Below, piece by piece: positions 1 to 8,570 of a stretch of 64,000 nucleotides of DNA. The stretch is from positions 1,488,001 to 1,552,000 of the forward strand of contig NZ_LNQS01000001.1 in NCBI RefSeq assembly GCF_001513785.1. The letters are read 5' to 3'. The DNA comes from Rheinheimera sp. EpRS3 (GTDB lineage Bacteria; Pseudomonadota; Gammaproteobacteria; Enterobacterales; Alteromonadaceae). Below the pieces are notes generated by a model. It saw nothing but the letters and a program-made list of their open reading frames with translations. It had not been told where the DNA came from and did no database searches. Position 1 is the stretch's first letter. Every line of letters begins with the position of its first letter. A program made the translations under genes and the position numbers.

Positions 1-690
1 TTCTCATACCCGGCGTCTTATAATGCTGTGGTGTCTGTTGCAGCGGTAAACTCCAGTGGTGCCTTAGCCAGTTTTTCACAGCGTAATTCTCAGGTAGAAA
101 TTTCCGGCCCAGGCGTTGGCGTCAACTCCACCTGGAACAACGGTGGTTACAACAGCATCAGCGGCACTTCTATGGCATCGCCTCACGTAGCGGGTGTTGC
201 TGCCTTGGTGTGGAGCAATCACTCACAATGTACACCGGCACAAATTCGTAATGCGCTTAATGCTACTGCAGAAGACCGTGGGGCCGCCGGGCGTGATACC
301 TCTTACGGTTGGGGTATTGTAAAAGCGAAAGCTGCGCATGATTACCTGACTAACAATGGCTGTGACGGCTCAGGTGGTGGCGAACCGCCAGAAGGCGGTG
401 GTGCAACTTTCCCTAACTTGTCTGCCGCAAGTGGCCAGTGGTTAAGAGGCAGCTATCAGATCCCGTCAGGCGTATCTGCGGTAACCTTCCAGATCTCCGG
501 TGGCACAGGTGATGCGGATTTGTATGTACGTTATGGCAGCGAGCCTACCACAACAGCGTACACCTGCCGGCCTTATCTGACCGGTAACAATGAAGTCTGT
601 ACCATTAATAATCCACAAGCCGGTACCTGGCATGTGGGGATCCGTGCCTACACGGCCTTTAGTGGTGTAACCTTCAGTTATCAGTACTGA
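1..690 (+). CDS. Secreted subtilisin-like serine protease (S8) with C-terminal PPC domain, 5' truncated by window edge
   Basis: This is the C-terminal part of an extracellular peptidase of family S8; the reading frame is open to base 1, so the prodomain, catalytic Asp and His lie outside the window. The motif GTSMASPHVAG carries the nucleophilic Ser, and the preceding PASYNAVVSVAAV stretch is typical of the oxyanion-hole side of the fold. After a Gly/Glu-rich linker (GGGEPPEGGG) comes a bacterial pre-peptidase C-terminal domain with the GDADLYV and TWHVGIRAY signatures; such domains are usually removed or help secretion. Paired Cys residues in the PPC domain fit an exported protein. A strong hairpin terminator follows directly. 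Family assignment is certain; substrate is unknown but broad protein degradation is usual. Confidence 0.95.
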   Translation, partial: FSYPASYNAVVSVAAVNSSGALASFSQRNSQVEISGPGVGVNSTWNNGGYNSISGTSMASPHVAGVAALVWSNHSQCTPAQIRNALNATAEDRGAAGRDTSYGWGIVKAKAAHDYLTNNGCDGSGGGEPPEGGGATFPNLSAASGQWLRGSYQIPSGVSAVTFQISGGTGDADLYVRYGSEPTTTAYTCRPYLTGNNEVCTINNPQAGTWHVGIRAYTAFSGVTFSYQY

Positions 691-697
691 TAAAAAC

Positions 698-729
698 AAA
701 CAGGCCGGCATGTTCCGGCCTGTTTTTTT
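698..729. terminator. Rho-independent terminator, probably bidirectional
   Basis: An inverted repeat AACAGGCCGG / CCGGCCTGTT with a short loop is followed by a run of seven T on the + strand and preceded by an A-rich run, so it can serve both the protease gene on + and the convergent trhA gene on -. Confidence 0.85.
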
Positions 730-1369
730 ACACCGGTAGTACGTAGTAATACACCGCGAGAAAATGCAGTACGCTGCCACCTAGCACAAATAAGTGCCAG
801 ATAGCATGGTGCATAAAAAGACGTTTCCAGGCGTAAAATATAACGCCAAAAGAGTAACTTAAGCCTCCGGCAAGTAATAGCAATAAGCCGCCGGTATCTA
901 CATGATTCAGCATCGGCTGTATGGCAATAATTACCAGCCAACCCATACCCAGATACAGGCCTAATGACAATTTTTTGTATTTTAGTGCAGTAGCCAGCTC
1001 TATTATTACCCCCACTAATGCCACCAGCCAGATCAGGCCAAACAGCGGCAGGCCCCAGTTATCACGTAAATTCACCAGTGTAAAAGGGGTGTAGGTGCCG
1101 GCAATCAGAATAAAGATTGCTGCATGGTCAAGTTGCCGCAGACGACGTTTAATTTCAATACGGTGAATGGAGTGATATAGCGTAGAGCTGCTGTACAGCA
1201 GGATCAGGCTGCCGCCATACACAATACTGCTAAACAGACGCCAGTTGTCATTTGCCTGCACAGATAACTGCCACATTAATATCAGCGCAACAACGCTGAG
1301 TACTGCGCCAATACCGTGGCTTATGGCATGTAAGTGTTCTTCAATGGGAGAGTAGTGAGTGGTTGTCAT
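728..1369 (-). CDS. trhA: Hemolysin III / TrhA family seven-helix membrane protein
   Basis: A 213-residue inner-membrane protein of the HlyIII/TrhA branch of the PAQR superfamily, with about seven hydrophobic segments. Family hallmarks are visible: an N-terminal EEHLHAISHG motif, STLYHS near residue 60, DHAAIFILIAGTYTPF near residue 85, and a C-terminal HAIWHLFVLGGSVLHF segment; the conserved His residues are presumed metal ligands. In E. coli, TrhA has been linked to membrane energetics and lipid homeostasis; hemolytic activity is mainly historical. It is transcribed toward the protease gene and shares the terminator between them. The start ATG has only a weak ribosome-binding site, but the length matches the family. 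Confidence 0.93.
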   Translation of the reverse strand: MTTTHYSPIEEHLHAISHGIGAVLSVVALILMWQLSVQANDNWRLFSSIVYGGSLILLYSSSTLYHSIHRIEIKRRLRQLDHAAIFILIAGTYTPFTLVNLRDNWGLPLFGLIWLVALVGVIIELATALKYKKLSLGLYLGMGWLVIIAIQPMLNHVDTGGLLLLLAGGLSYSFGVIFYAWKRLFMHHAIWHLFVLGGSVLHFLAVYYYVLPV

Positions 1370-1477
1370 ATCAGATTACCAGCGAAAGCATGCTGCATCT
1401 TAGCATGACATAGCCCGCTGCCAAGCTGTTACCGGGCAACAATTGCCGTTAGAATGCCAGTTTTATCCGGAGGAGCT

Positions 1478-2737
1478 ATGCCCCTTAGTAAGGTGCCATT
1501 ATTAATTATTATTGGTTATGTCTGGCCTGAACCAAACTCGTCTGCAGCCGGTTACCGTATGCTGAGTTTAATTAAGCTGTTTTTGGCACGTGGCTGGCAA
1601 GTGACCTTTGCCAGCGCGGCCGAGCTGGGGCAGCATCGTTATCCACTGGCAGATCTGGGCGTAACTGAGCAGTGTATCAGTTTAAACGACAGTAGCTTTG
1701 ATCAGTGGATCAGTCAGCAAGCACCGCAAGCGGTAATGTTTGATCGCTTTATGCTTGAAGAGCAATTTGGCTGGCGGGTAGAGCAGGCATGCCCGCAGGC
1801 ATTACGTATTCTGGATATGGAAGATTGTCATGCGCTGCGTGAAGCCCGTCAGCAAAGTTTTAATGCCGGTAAAGAAATAGCTGCTGAAGATTTGAACTCG
1901 GAACTGGCACTGCGTGAGATAGCGGCCATTTACCGCTGTGATATAACACTGGTCATTTCAGAGTTTGAACTGCAGTTATTGCAGCAACATTACCAGGTAC
2001 CACCGGCGTTGCTGTGCTACTGCCCGTTTTTGCTTGATGAATTGCCATTAACAGCGGTGCCGGATTTTAACACGCGGCAACACTTTATTGCCATCGGCAA
2101 CTTTCGCCATGCGCCCAACTGGCACTCTGTACTGTGGTTAAAGCAGGAAATCTGGCCGTTAATCCGCCAGCAGCTGCCACAGGCTGAACTGCATATTTAT
2201 GGTGCTTATCCGCCGCCCAAAGCCACGGCACTGCATAACCCCAGGCAGGGGTTTTTAGTCAAAGGCTGGGCCGATGATGCCTTAGCCGTGATGCAACAAG
2301 CCCGGGTGTGTTTGGCACCACTGGCATTTGGTGCCGGGTTAAAAGGTAAGCTGCTGGACGCTATGCGCTGCGGCACGCCCAATGTAACCACGGCGGTGGG
2401 TGCGGAAGGAATGACACTACAGGGTGATTGGGGCGGTGTTATCGCACAAGACAGCGATACTATCGCCCAGGCGGCGGTGGCGTTGTATCAACAGCCCGAG
2501 CTATGGCAACCTTTACAAAGTAGCGGTTTTAGCATAGTGCAGGAAAAATTCAGCCTGGCTCAACATGAGTCGCGTATTTGGCACCAGCTTAATGTGGTCA
2601 TGCAGGATTTACAGCGGCACCGTCAGGCGAACTTTACCGGACTTATGCTCAGGCACCATAACTACCGCAGTACTAAATTTATGGGGCAATGGATTGAAGC
2701 AAAAACGCGTCTGGCTGCATTAACACAGCCAGACTGA
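1478..2737 (+). CDS. GT-B fold glycosyltransferase (group 1 / GT4-like)
   Basis: A predicted cytoplasmic glycosyltransferase of about 419 residues. I chose the ATG at 1478 because GGAGGAG lies just upstream; an in-frame ATG 24 bases earlier has no such site. The N-terminal half starts with a Rossmann-like strand and WPEPNSSAAGYRM, a loop typical of acceptor-side domains. The C-terminal half has IAIGNFRHAPNW (start of the donor domain), GAYPPP, and LAPLAFGAGLKGKLLDAMRCGTPNVTT, where the E residue of the usual E-x7-E signature is not obvious but the G-G-K-LDAM-CG-P pattern is diagnostic of sugar-nucleotide-binding domains. No polysaccharide cluster surrounds it, so the acceptor cannot be guessed. 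Confidence 0.85.
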   Translation: MPLSKVPLLIIIGYVWPEPNSSAAGYRMLSLIKLFLARGWQVTFASAAELGQHRYPLADLGVTEQCISLNDSSFDQWISQQAPQAVMFDRFMLEEQFGWRVEQACPQALRILDMEDCHALREARQQSFNAGKEIAAEDLNSELALREIAAIYRCDITLVISEFELQLLQQHYQVPPALLCYCPFLLDELPLTAVPDFNTRQHFIAIGNFRHAPNWHSVLWLKQEIWPLIRQQLPQAELHIYGAYPPPKATALHNPRQGFLVKGWADDALAVMQQARVCLAPLAFGAGLKGKLLDAMRCGTPNVTTAVGAEGMTLQGDWGGVIAQDSDTIAQAAVALYQQPELWQPLQSSGFSIVQEKFSLAQHESRIWHQLNVVMQDLQRHRQANFTGLMLRHHNYRSTKFMGQWIEAKTRLAALTQPD

Positions 2738-2757
2738 CGCTGATTAACGATAGTCTC

Positions 2758-3159
2758 TTAACGATAGCCGCGGGGCTGGCGTTGTTTGTCATCTAACTGT
2801 GCTGCCCAGATATCAGCCGCAGACTGACCATTACCACTTTTAGTCTTGGCTGCTTTTGCGGGCTTGGCGGCAGCTTTTTTAGCCGGCTTTTTAGCTGGTT
2901 TGGCTGCTGCTTTGGCCGGTGCAGCTTTTTTCTCTGCTGCCGGTTTGGCTTTAGCTGTACTTTTGGCTGCACTTTGAGCTGCACCTTTGTCGGCACTGTA
3001 ACTTGCACCTAATTCAGCCAGCTCTGCCAGACGGAGATTCTTACCACCATCTACGCTAAACCAGCCGGGTTTTTGTTCCAGTTGCGGCGCTTTACCAAAC
3101 GCAGCTTTATAAGCAGCGGTAAACTCGGCAACAACCTGATCTTTGTCCAATTTAGTCAT
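2758..3159 (-). CDS. Small basic protein with histone H1-like Lys/Ala-rich tail
   Basis: A 133-residue protein with two parts. Residues 1-55 form a compact domain (DQVVAEFTAAYKAAFGKAP, then PGWFSVDGGKNLRLAEL) I cannot assign to a named family. Residues 60-110 are almost entirely Lys, Ala and Pro in AKPAKKPAKKAAAKP-type repeats, the composition of eukaryotic histone H1 tails and of bacterial H1-like proteins. The last 20 residues (SAADIWAAQLDDKQRQPRGYR) are again ordinary. A nucleic-acid-binding or nucleoid role is inferred from composition only. It stands alone, facing the glycosyltransferase gene with about 20 bases between them, and no terminator is seen. Confidence 0.75.
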   Translation of the reverse strand: MTKLDKDQVVAEFTAAYKAAFGKAPQLEQKPGWFSVDGGKNLRLAELAELGASYSADKGAAQSAAKSTAKAKPAAEKKAAPAKAAAKPAKKPAKKAAAKPAKAAKTKSGNGQSAADIWAAQLDDKQRQPRGYR

Positions 3160-3295
3160 ACGGATCCTTAACAGACGTTATTTAAGCAACTAGCTCGCTA
3201 TTTATACAACATTTTGCCACTGTTAGACAAATGTGCCTGATTTTTTTACCTGTTGCAGTACAATGCGGCTATTAACAGCAGCGGAAAACCAGTTG

Positions 3296-4057
3296 ATGAT
3301 AGATCGCGACCAGTTAGTTAAATTTCTGAACAACGAATTACAAAGTGAAAAAATCCGGGATTATTGCCCCAATGGTTTACAGGTTGAGGGTAAAGCTACT
3401 ATTAGCCGTATTGTCACCGGGGTTACCGCCAGCCAGGCGTTACTTGATGCTGCGGTTGCCGTTAATGCCGATGCAATACTGGTGCACCACGGTTATTTTT
3501 GGAAAAACGAAACTGCCCAGGTAACCGGCATCAAGAAAAAACGCCTGCAAACGTTGCTATGCCATGATATCAATTTACTGGCCTATCATTTACCGCTGGA
3601 TGTGCACCCCACACTTGGCAACAACGCGCAGTTAGGCTTGTTACTTAACGCAGAAAATATCACGGCTGTTGCTGCGGTGGAGCCAAACGGTGTGCTGATG
3701 CAGGGCGAGCTGGCGGCCGTGTTAAGTGCAGAGCATATAGCACAGCAACTGGAAAACACCTTAGGTCGCAAGGTATTGCTGCACGCCATTGACAATAGTG
3801 CGGCTGTCAGCAAACTGGCCTGGTGTACCGGTGGTGGTCAGGGCTATATCGAACAGGCTGCCGCTGCCGGCGCCCAGTTGTTTATTAGCGGTGAAGTGTC
3901 AGAGCAAACTATTCATTTATCGCGTGAGCTGGGCATTCATTTTATTGCCGCCGGCCATCATGCGACAGAGCGGTATGGTGTAAAAGCGCTGGGCGAATTT
4001 ATCGCCCGCCAATTGGGGCTTGAAGTGCAATTTATTGATATTGATAACCCGGCATGA
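3296..4057 (+). CDS. Nif3-like dinuclear metal centre protein (YbgI type)
   Basis: About 253 residues from the ATG at 3296, close to the E. coli YbgI length; a longer version from 3233 adds an unlikely Cys-rich leader. Metal-binding signatures are present: AILVHHGYFW near residue 65 and the C-terminal AGHHATERYGVKALGE, which together form the two-metal site of this family; LAYHLPLDVHP is also conserved. The protein is a toroid-forming hydrolase-like protein implicated as a GTP cyclohydrolase I type 2/NIF3 family member, though its cellular reaction is unsettled. Its stop overlaps the start of cmoM by four bases, so the two are probably translated together. Confidence 0.92.
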   Translation: MIDRDQLVKFLNNELQSEKIRDYCPNGLQVEGKATISRIVTGVTASQALLDAAVAVNADAILVHHGYFWKNETAQVTGIKKKRLQTLLCHDINLLAYHLPLDVHPTLGNNAQLGLLLNAENITAVAAVEPNGVLMQGELAAVLSAEHIAQQLENTLGRKVLLHAIDNSAAVSKLAWCTGGGQGYIEQAAAAGAQLFISGEVSEQTIHLSRELGIHFIAAGHHATERYGVKALGEFIARQLGLEVQFIDIDNPA

Positions 4058-4821
4058 AGCAAAAAACCGATCGTAGCTTTGATGGCATAGCCGCCAAATT
4101 TAGCCGCAACATCTATAGCAGTACCAAAGGTAAGCTGCGCCAGTTGGTGCTAATGCGTGATTTAGCTGAGCTTGATGTATTGCACCAGCCTTGTCAGATC
4201 CTTGATGTCGGGGCGGGCCAGGGCCAGTTAGCGCTGGCATTAGCCGGGCAGGGGCATAGCGTGCATCTGACCGATATTTCTGCCGAAATGCTGCAGCTGG
4301 CGCAGCAGCAAGCCACAGAGCAGGTAATGGCGCAGTTAACATTTAGCCAGATAGGGCTGGCGGAGCTGGCGGCAACGCACAAGCAGCAGTATAAGCTGGT
4401 GTTGTGCCATGCCATGCTGGAGTGGCTGGCCCAGCCACAGTTGGCCATTGCCCAGCTACGGCAATTGGTGACACCGGGTGGGATATTATCGTTGATGTTT
4501 TATAACAAAGATGCCAAGCGATTTGGCAATATCTTGTTTGGTAATTTTGATTATGTTGCAGCAGATTTTCAGGTAAAGAAAAAGGTCAGTTTAAACCCGC
4601 AGCATCCGTTGGCGCCGCAGGACGTATTGCATTGGTGTGCCCAGGCCGGTTTTAGCCTGCTGGGTAAAACCGGCGTGCGTTGTTTTCATGATTACCTGCG
4701 CGATCGCACTTTGCAGCAGAGCCAGTTTGAACAACTGCTGACACTGGAGCTACAGTACAACCGCACTGAGCCCTATGCCTCGCTGGGGCGCTACCAGCAT
4801 TTAGTGCTCAGAGCCGGTTAA
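4054..4821 (+). CDS. cmoM: tRNA 5-carboxymethoxyuridine methyltransferase CmoM
   Basis: A 255-residue class I SAM-dependent methyltransferase. Motif I DVGAGQG sits near residue 50, and family-specific blocks match what I know of E. coli CmoM (formerly SmtA): FDGIAAKFSRNIYSSTKG at the N terminus, LCHAMLEWLA, LSLMFYNKDA, GNFDYV and KTGVRCFHDYLRD. CmoM methylates carboxymethoxyuridine at the wobble position of certain tRNAs to the methyl ester, broadening codon reading. It overlaps the preceding Nif3 gene (ATGA) and its 3' end overlaps the convergent tamB stop by four bases, leaving no room for a terminator. Confidence 0.95.
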   Translation: MKQKTDRSFDGIAAKFSRNIYSSTKGKLRQLVLMRDLAELDVLHQPCQILDVGAGQGQLALALAGQGHSVHLTDISAEMLQLAQQQATEQVMAQLTFSQIGLAELAATHKQQYKLVLCHAMLEWLAQPQLAIAQLRQLVTPGGILSLMFYNKDAKRFGNILFGNFDYVAADFQVKKKVSLNPQHPLAPQDVLHWCAQAGFSLLGKTGVRCFHDYLRDRTLQQSQFEQLLTLELQYNRTEPYASLGRYQHLVLRAG

Positions 4822-7800
4822 TCAAATTCAAATTTGTACAGTAAATCAACGGCGTTATCCAGGCTGGTGACGGCTTCCAGATACAAGCTGCGCATCAGCC
4901 GGTAGCGCAGGGTAAATTCACCGATGGCATTAAAAATGCCATAGCCGTATTTTATCTGCAGATCGCGTGACAAATAACCACTCACCGTTACCTGAGAGTT
5001 ATCGCCGGCGCCAGCAGTATCCAGAGTCAGGTCGCGGACGCCAAAGGCCTCGCCTAATTCGCCCACTAAAGCACCGGTAGATGAGATAGACATACCAATC
5101 AGGCTGGTGGTCAGTGCTGAACTGGTGCTGCCGGAGTCACTGCCGATGTCGCGACCCATTAACAAATAGGCCAGCGCATTAGCCTGAGGTTTTGCCGGCT
5201 CAGAGAAAATCGTGATGGTGGGCTCATCTGCCGGCCCGGTAACACGAATACCGGCAATGACTGCATCCTCCATGTTGTCCGGGTTGCGGATAGCCTCAAC
5301 ATTTAAAAAGGGCTGGTCGGATGGGCCATTAAAATTCATTTTGCCCTGACGGATCAGCAAATCCTGGCCATACGCACGAAAGGTGCCGTTTTGCAGGTTT
5401 ACATCACCATTTACCGTAGGTTGCTGGTTAGGCTGCTGACGTACGCGTAAATTACCGCTGAGGCGGGTTTCCAGACCAAAAGCCGATAAGTGCACTCTTC
5501 TGCCAAGTACGACATTAATATCGGTTTGCAGCGCAAAGGCGGCTTTTTCTTCTGTCGGTATAGGCTGTAGCTCTTCATCCAGCAACACCGTATCGTCCGA
5601 TAACCCAACCGCAGTTTGCGGCAGGCTGTCAATGCTGATCCGCGCAAAAGGAATTTGCACTGTGCCTTTAAGTGACGTAAGGCCCGGTTTGGCGCTCAGC
5701 GTTAAGTCTGGCGCTATTTGTAGCCGTGCCTGAGGAATTTGCAGGCTTAGCTCATCACCTTTCACTTTAAGTGCTGCTTGCCAGTTATCCAGTTGCGGCC
5801 ATTGTGCATCGCCATTCAGATTAATCTCGCCTTTGCTGGTACTCACCAGGCCATCGAGCGTGGCTTGTTGCCCGGCAAACTTCAGTTCTATGTTGGCATC
5901 AGTAACGTCCAGCGGCGCCTGTCTGCCAGAGAGTTTAAAGCCGCTCAGTGCCAGGTTGCCGTTAATGGCCGGGTTGGTTAAGTCGCCATTAAAGCGCAGG
6001 TCGCTGTTAAGCATGCCGGCAAGCTCACTGCTTTGATCCAGCAGGGGTTGTAAAAAGGCCAGGCTGAACTGTTGCAGCAGCAGTCTGCCTTCTACATTAC
6101 GCGAGGCAGATTGTACGTCGGTGATGGTGGCTTCAGTTTGCAAGCTGGCGTTGTTATCAAGCTGCAATTGCAAAGTACTGGTTAAGGTATCTTTGGCCAG
6201 TGCGGCCTCCAATTTCCAGTTTTGCCAGCCCAGTGTTAGTGGTTGTTCAATCTGATACTGCCAGTTACCACTGCTGCCACTGAGTTTAACCTGTGCTTGT
6301 GGCTGTTTGCCTTGCTGCCAGTTGGCACTGACTTGTGCATCGGCGCTGCCTTGTAGTGCCATCTGCTCTGGTAAAAAGCCATCCAGTGCCGACAAGGCAA
6401 ACTGCTGCAGCGCAAGGTCCAGCTCTATATGCTCAGCACTGATTTTTAGTGGTTTAACAGCACATAAATTAGCTGGCTCCTGTTGCCAGCAGTGCGGCTG
6501 TACTGTTAAGCGCGCACTGGCAAAGCGGTAATCCAGTGCTGTACTGTCAACCAGTTGCCAGAGCCCCAGCAGGCTGTCCAGTTGCGCAGATACCAGTTTG
6601 CCTTGCCAGTACTCGCCGGCTTTTAAGCTGCCGCTCATTTCAATGCTGGCGTTGTGCTCTGGGCTGGTCAGTTCCAGCGTTAGCTGATGGCGTAACTCTG
6701 TGCCGTTAAGTGTCAGGTTTAGCTGGTCAACACTTTGCTGTTGATATGTGCCGTTAATAGCCTGTAGTGACAGCGCCGTCGTCAGGTTTTGCTCACTGCT
6801 TAAACTAAGATCCGTATCCAGAGTTAACTGCTCCAGGCTGGCTTCCTGCCACTGCAAGTTGCGGGCATTAAGCTTACCTGTAAGCTGCGGTGTGTCGCGT
6901 TTACCGCTTAGTTGGAAATTTGCACTGATATCGCCGCTGGCACCGCTTATGGTTTGCTCCAGCGTTGGGATGGCAATATCCATTGCCAGTTGCCAGTCTT
7001 TATCCAGCGAACCAGTCAGCTGGATCTGGTTTTGCGCATGGCGCAGTGTCAAGCCGGGGGTATTCACCTGGTAGTCGCCTTGTCCGCTGTGATCTGCAGC
7101 AGTGAGGCTACCTTCAAGCAATAGTTTATAATCACGTAAAGTGCCATTAAGCTTAAGTTCGGGCAGTGCCAGTTGCCAGCCACCTTGCTCAGTCAGGTTA
7201 CCGGTAAACTGCATATTGCCATTTAGCTCACCGCTATAGTCCGGCCAGAACTGGCCTGGTTGGATCTGCGTTAATTGTAAGTTGCCCAGCCAGTTTAATT
7301 GCTGCTGCCAGCTAAGCACTGCCGTAGCGCGAATCTCACCGCCAAGAGTATTAACAGCCAGGTTTTCCAGCGTCGCGCCAGTTAAGCTGCTGTGGCCGTT
7401 TAATTGCACTGTAGTTTGTGGTAGCTGCTTACCGTTTAATGCTAACTGGCTGGAAAACAGCAGTTGCTCCAGGCTACCGTTTGCCGTCATTTCCAGTTGG
7501 CTTAACTGTATATCTGCTTCCCCCGACAACGGCCATTGTAACTGTGCGGCATTTAAGCTGGCGCGCAGCGGCAGGGTGTTGTCCAACAGGTTAAACCATA
7601 AAGATAAGTCAGCCTCAAGCAGCTCAGTGGCATAGGCTTGCAACTGCAAATCGGCCAGCGTGCCATCCAGTGTTACGCGCAGCCGTTGTCCGGCCAGTTG
7701 TGTATCCAGTAGTCGCAGCCTGATATCGGCTTTGAGCGGATAATTGCCGCTTGGTTGCAAGCTGGCAGACGCATTGAGTGTGGCCAGCGGGTGGTGGATA

Positions 7801-8570
7801 TCCAGTTGGGTCAGGTTTATTTGCTCAGGTGATACTTGCAGGCTGAACGCCAACTCGCTAATGGTTTGCGGTTCTGGCTGCTGCAGCGTGAAATCCGTCA
7901 GGCGAAAACGGTCAACAAACAAACTCAGTGGCAGCGTAATATCACTGAGTTCAGGCGCCTGATAAGCAAAAGGTTCACTTGTTGCTGTATCGGCAGTTTG
8001 TGGCAGTGACAGTGTGACCTTATGCCAGTGTGGCTGGTTAAGTTGTACTTTATTGCCCCACAGCTGTGCGCCGGTGCTAAATTGTTGCCAGTTTAATCTT
8101 GTATCACCTACGGCCACGCTGGCGTTGGTCAGTTTTAACTGCGTAACCTCAATAGCAAACGGCAGCCAAAAACCGCTGGTGGGGGCGGGTTCTTCTGCTG
8201 GCGCGGGCGTGTCGGTAGCACTGATCTCAAGCTGCATGCCTTGCAACGCCAGTTGTTCGACACAGAGCGTTAAGCGCAAAAAGCAGCCGTTGTTAATTTT
8301 CAGCGTGCTGTGTTCCAGTGTCATTGTCGTGGTGTCATCTTGCCAGCGCAGGCCATGCAAAGTGTTGCCGCCCAGTATGCTGCCTTCGCTACGCTCTACA
8401 CTGAAGCCACTAACAAAATGCTGCGCCAGCCAGAGGTTAAAACTTAAACCGGCAGAGGTGTAAAGCAAAGTAAAAAGTAACATGGTTAATACAGCACACG
8501 GGATTAACAGTGTCCAGTTCAGCCATTTTAAGCCGCGTTTTGCCCAACGCTTCGTTGTTTGCCGGCTCAT
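4818..8570 (-). CDS. tamB: Translocation and assembly module protein TamB
   Basis: A 1250-residue protein anchored in the inner membrane by one N-terminal helix (around LLIPCAVLTMLLFTLL) and otherwise periplasmic. The long middle is repetitive, with alternating polar/hydrophobic residues expected for the beta-taco groove of AsmA-like proteins, and the last 350 residues are the conserved TamB (DUF490) domain with GKMNFNGPSDQPFLNVEA and ending in F-E-F-D. TamB works with TamA in assembly of outer-membrane proteins and, as an AsmA-like protein, in phospholipid transport. It starts four bases inside the end of tamA, so the pair is an operon. Length matches E. coli TamB (about 1260). Confidence 0.96.
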   Translation of the reverse strand: MSRQTTKRWAKRGLKWLNWTLLIPCAVLTMLLFTLLYTSAGLSFNLWLAQHFVSGFSVERSEGSILGGNTLHGLRWQDDTTTMTLEHSTLKINNGCFLRLTLCVEQLALQGMQLEISATDTPAPAEEPAPTSGFWLPFAIEVTQLKLTNASVAVGDTRLNWQQFSTGAQLWGNKVQLNQPHWHKVTLSLPQTADTATSEPFAYQAPELSDITLPLSLFVDRFRLTDFTLQQPEPQTISELAFSLQVSPEQINLTQLDIHHPLATLNASASLQPSGNYPLKADIRLRLLDTQLAGQRLRVTLDGTLADLQLQAYATELLEADLSLWFNLLDNTLPLRASLNAAQLQWPLSGEADIQLSQLEMTANGSLEQLLFSSQLALNGKQLPQTTVQLNGHSSLTGATLENLAVNTLGGEIRATAVLSWQQQLNWLGNLQLTQIQPGQFWPDYSGELNGNMQFTGNLTEQGGWQLALPELKLNGTLRDYKLLLEGSLTAADHSGQGDYQVNTPGLTLRHAQNQIQLTGSLDKDWQLAMDIAIPTLEQTISGASGDISANFQLSGKRDTPQLTGKLNARNLQWQEASLEQLTLDTDLSLSSEQNLTTALSLQAINGTYQQQSVDQLNLTLNGTELRHQLTLELTSPEHNASIEMSGSLKAGEYWQGKLVSAQLDSLLGLWQLVDSTALDYRFASARLTVQPHCWQQEPANLCAVKPLKISAEHIELDLALQQFALSALDGFLPEQMALQGSADAQVSANWQQGKQPQAQVKLSGSSGNWQYQIEQPLTLGWQNWKLEAALAKDTLTSTLQLQLDNNASLQTEATITDVQSASRNVEGRLLLQQFSLAFLQPLLDQSSELAGMLNSDLRFNGDLTNPAINGNLALSGFKLSGRQAPLDVTDANIELKFAGQQATLDGLVSTSKGEINLNGDAQWPQLDNWQAALKVKGDELSLQIPQARLQIAPDLTLSAKPGLTSLKGTVQIPFARISIDSLPQTAVGLSDDTVLLDEELQPIPTEEKAAFALQTDINVVLGRRVHLSAFGLETRLSGNLRVRQQPNQQPTVNGDVNLQNGTFRAYGQDLLIRQGKMNFNGPSDQPFLNVEAIRNPDNMEDAVIAGIRVTGPADEPTITIFSEPAKPQANALAYLLMGRDIGSDSGSTSSALTTSLIGMSISSTGALVGELGEAFGVRDLTLDTAGAGDNSQVTVSGYLSRDLQIKYGYGIFNAIGEFTLRYRLMRSLYLEAVTSLDNAVDLLYKFEFD

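Noticed and set aside
4818..8570. Many + strand reading frames opposite tamB
   Set aside because: They are shadow frames of a long GC-biased gene, rich in Ser, Cys and Leu, with no ribosome-binding sites or recognisable domains.
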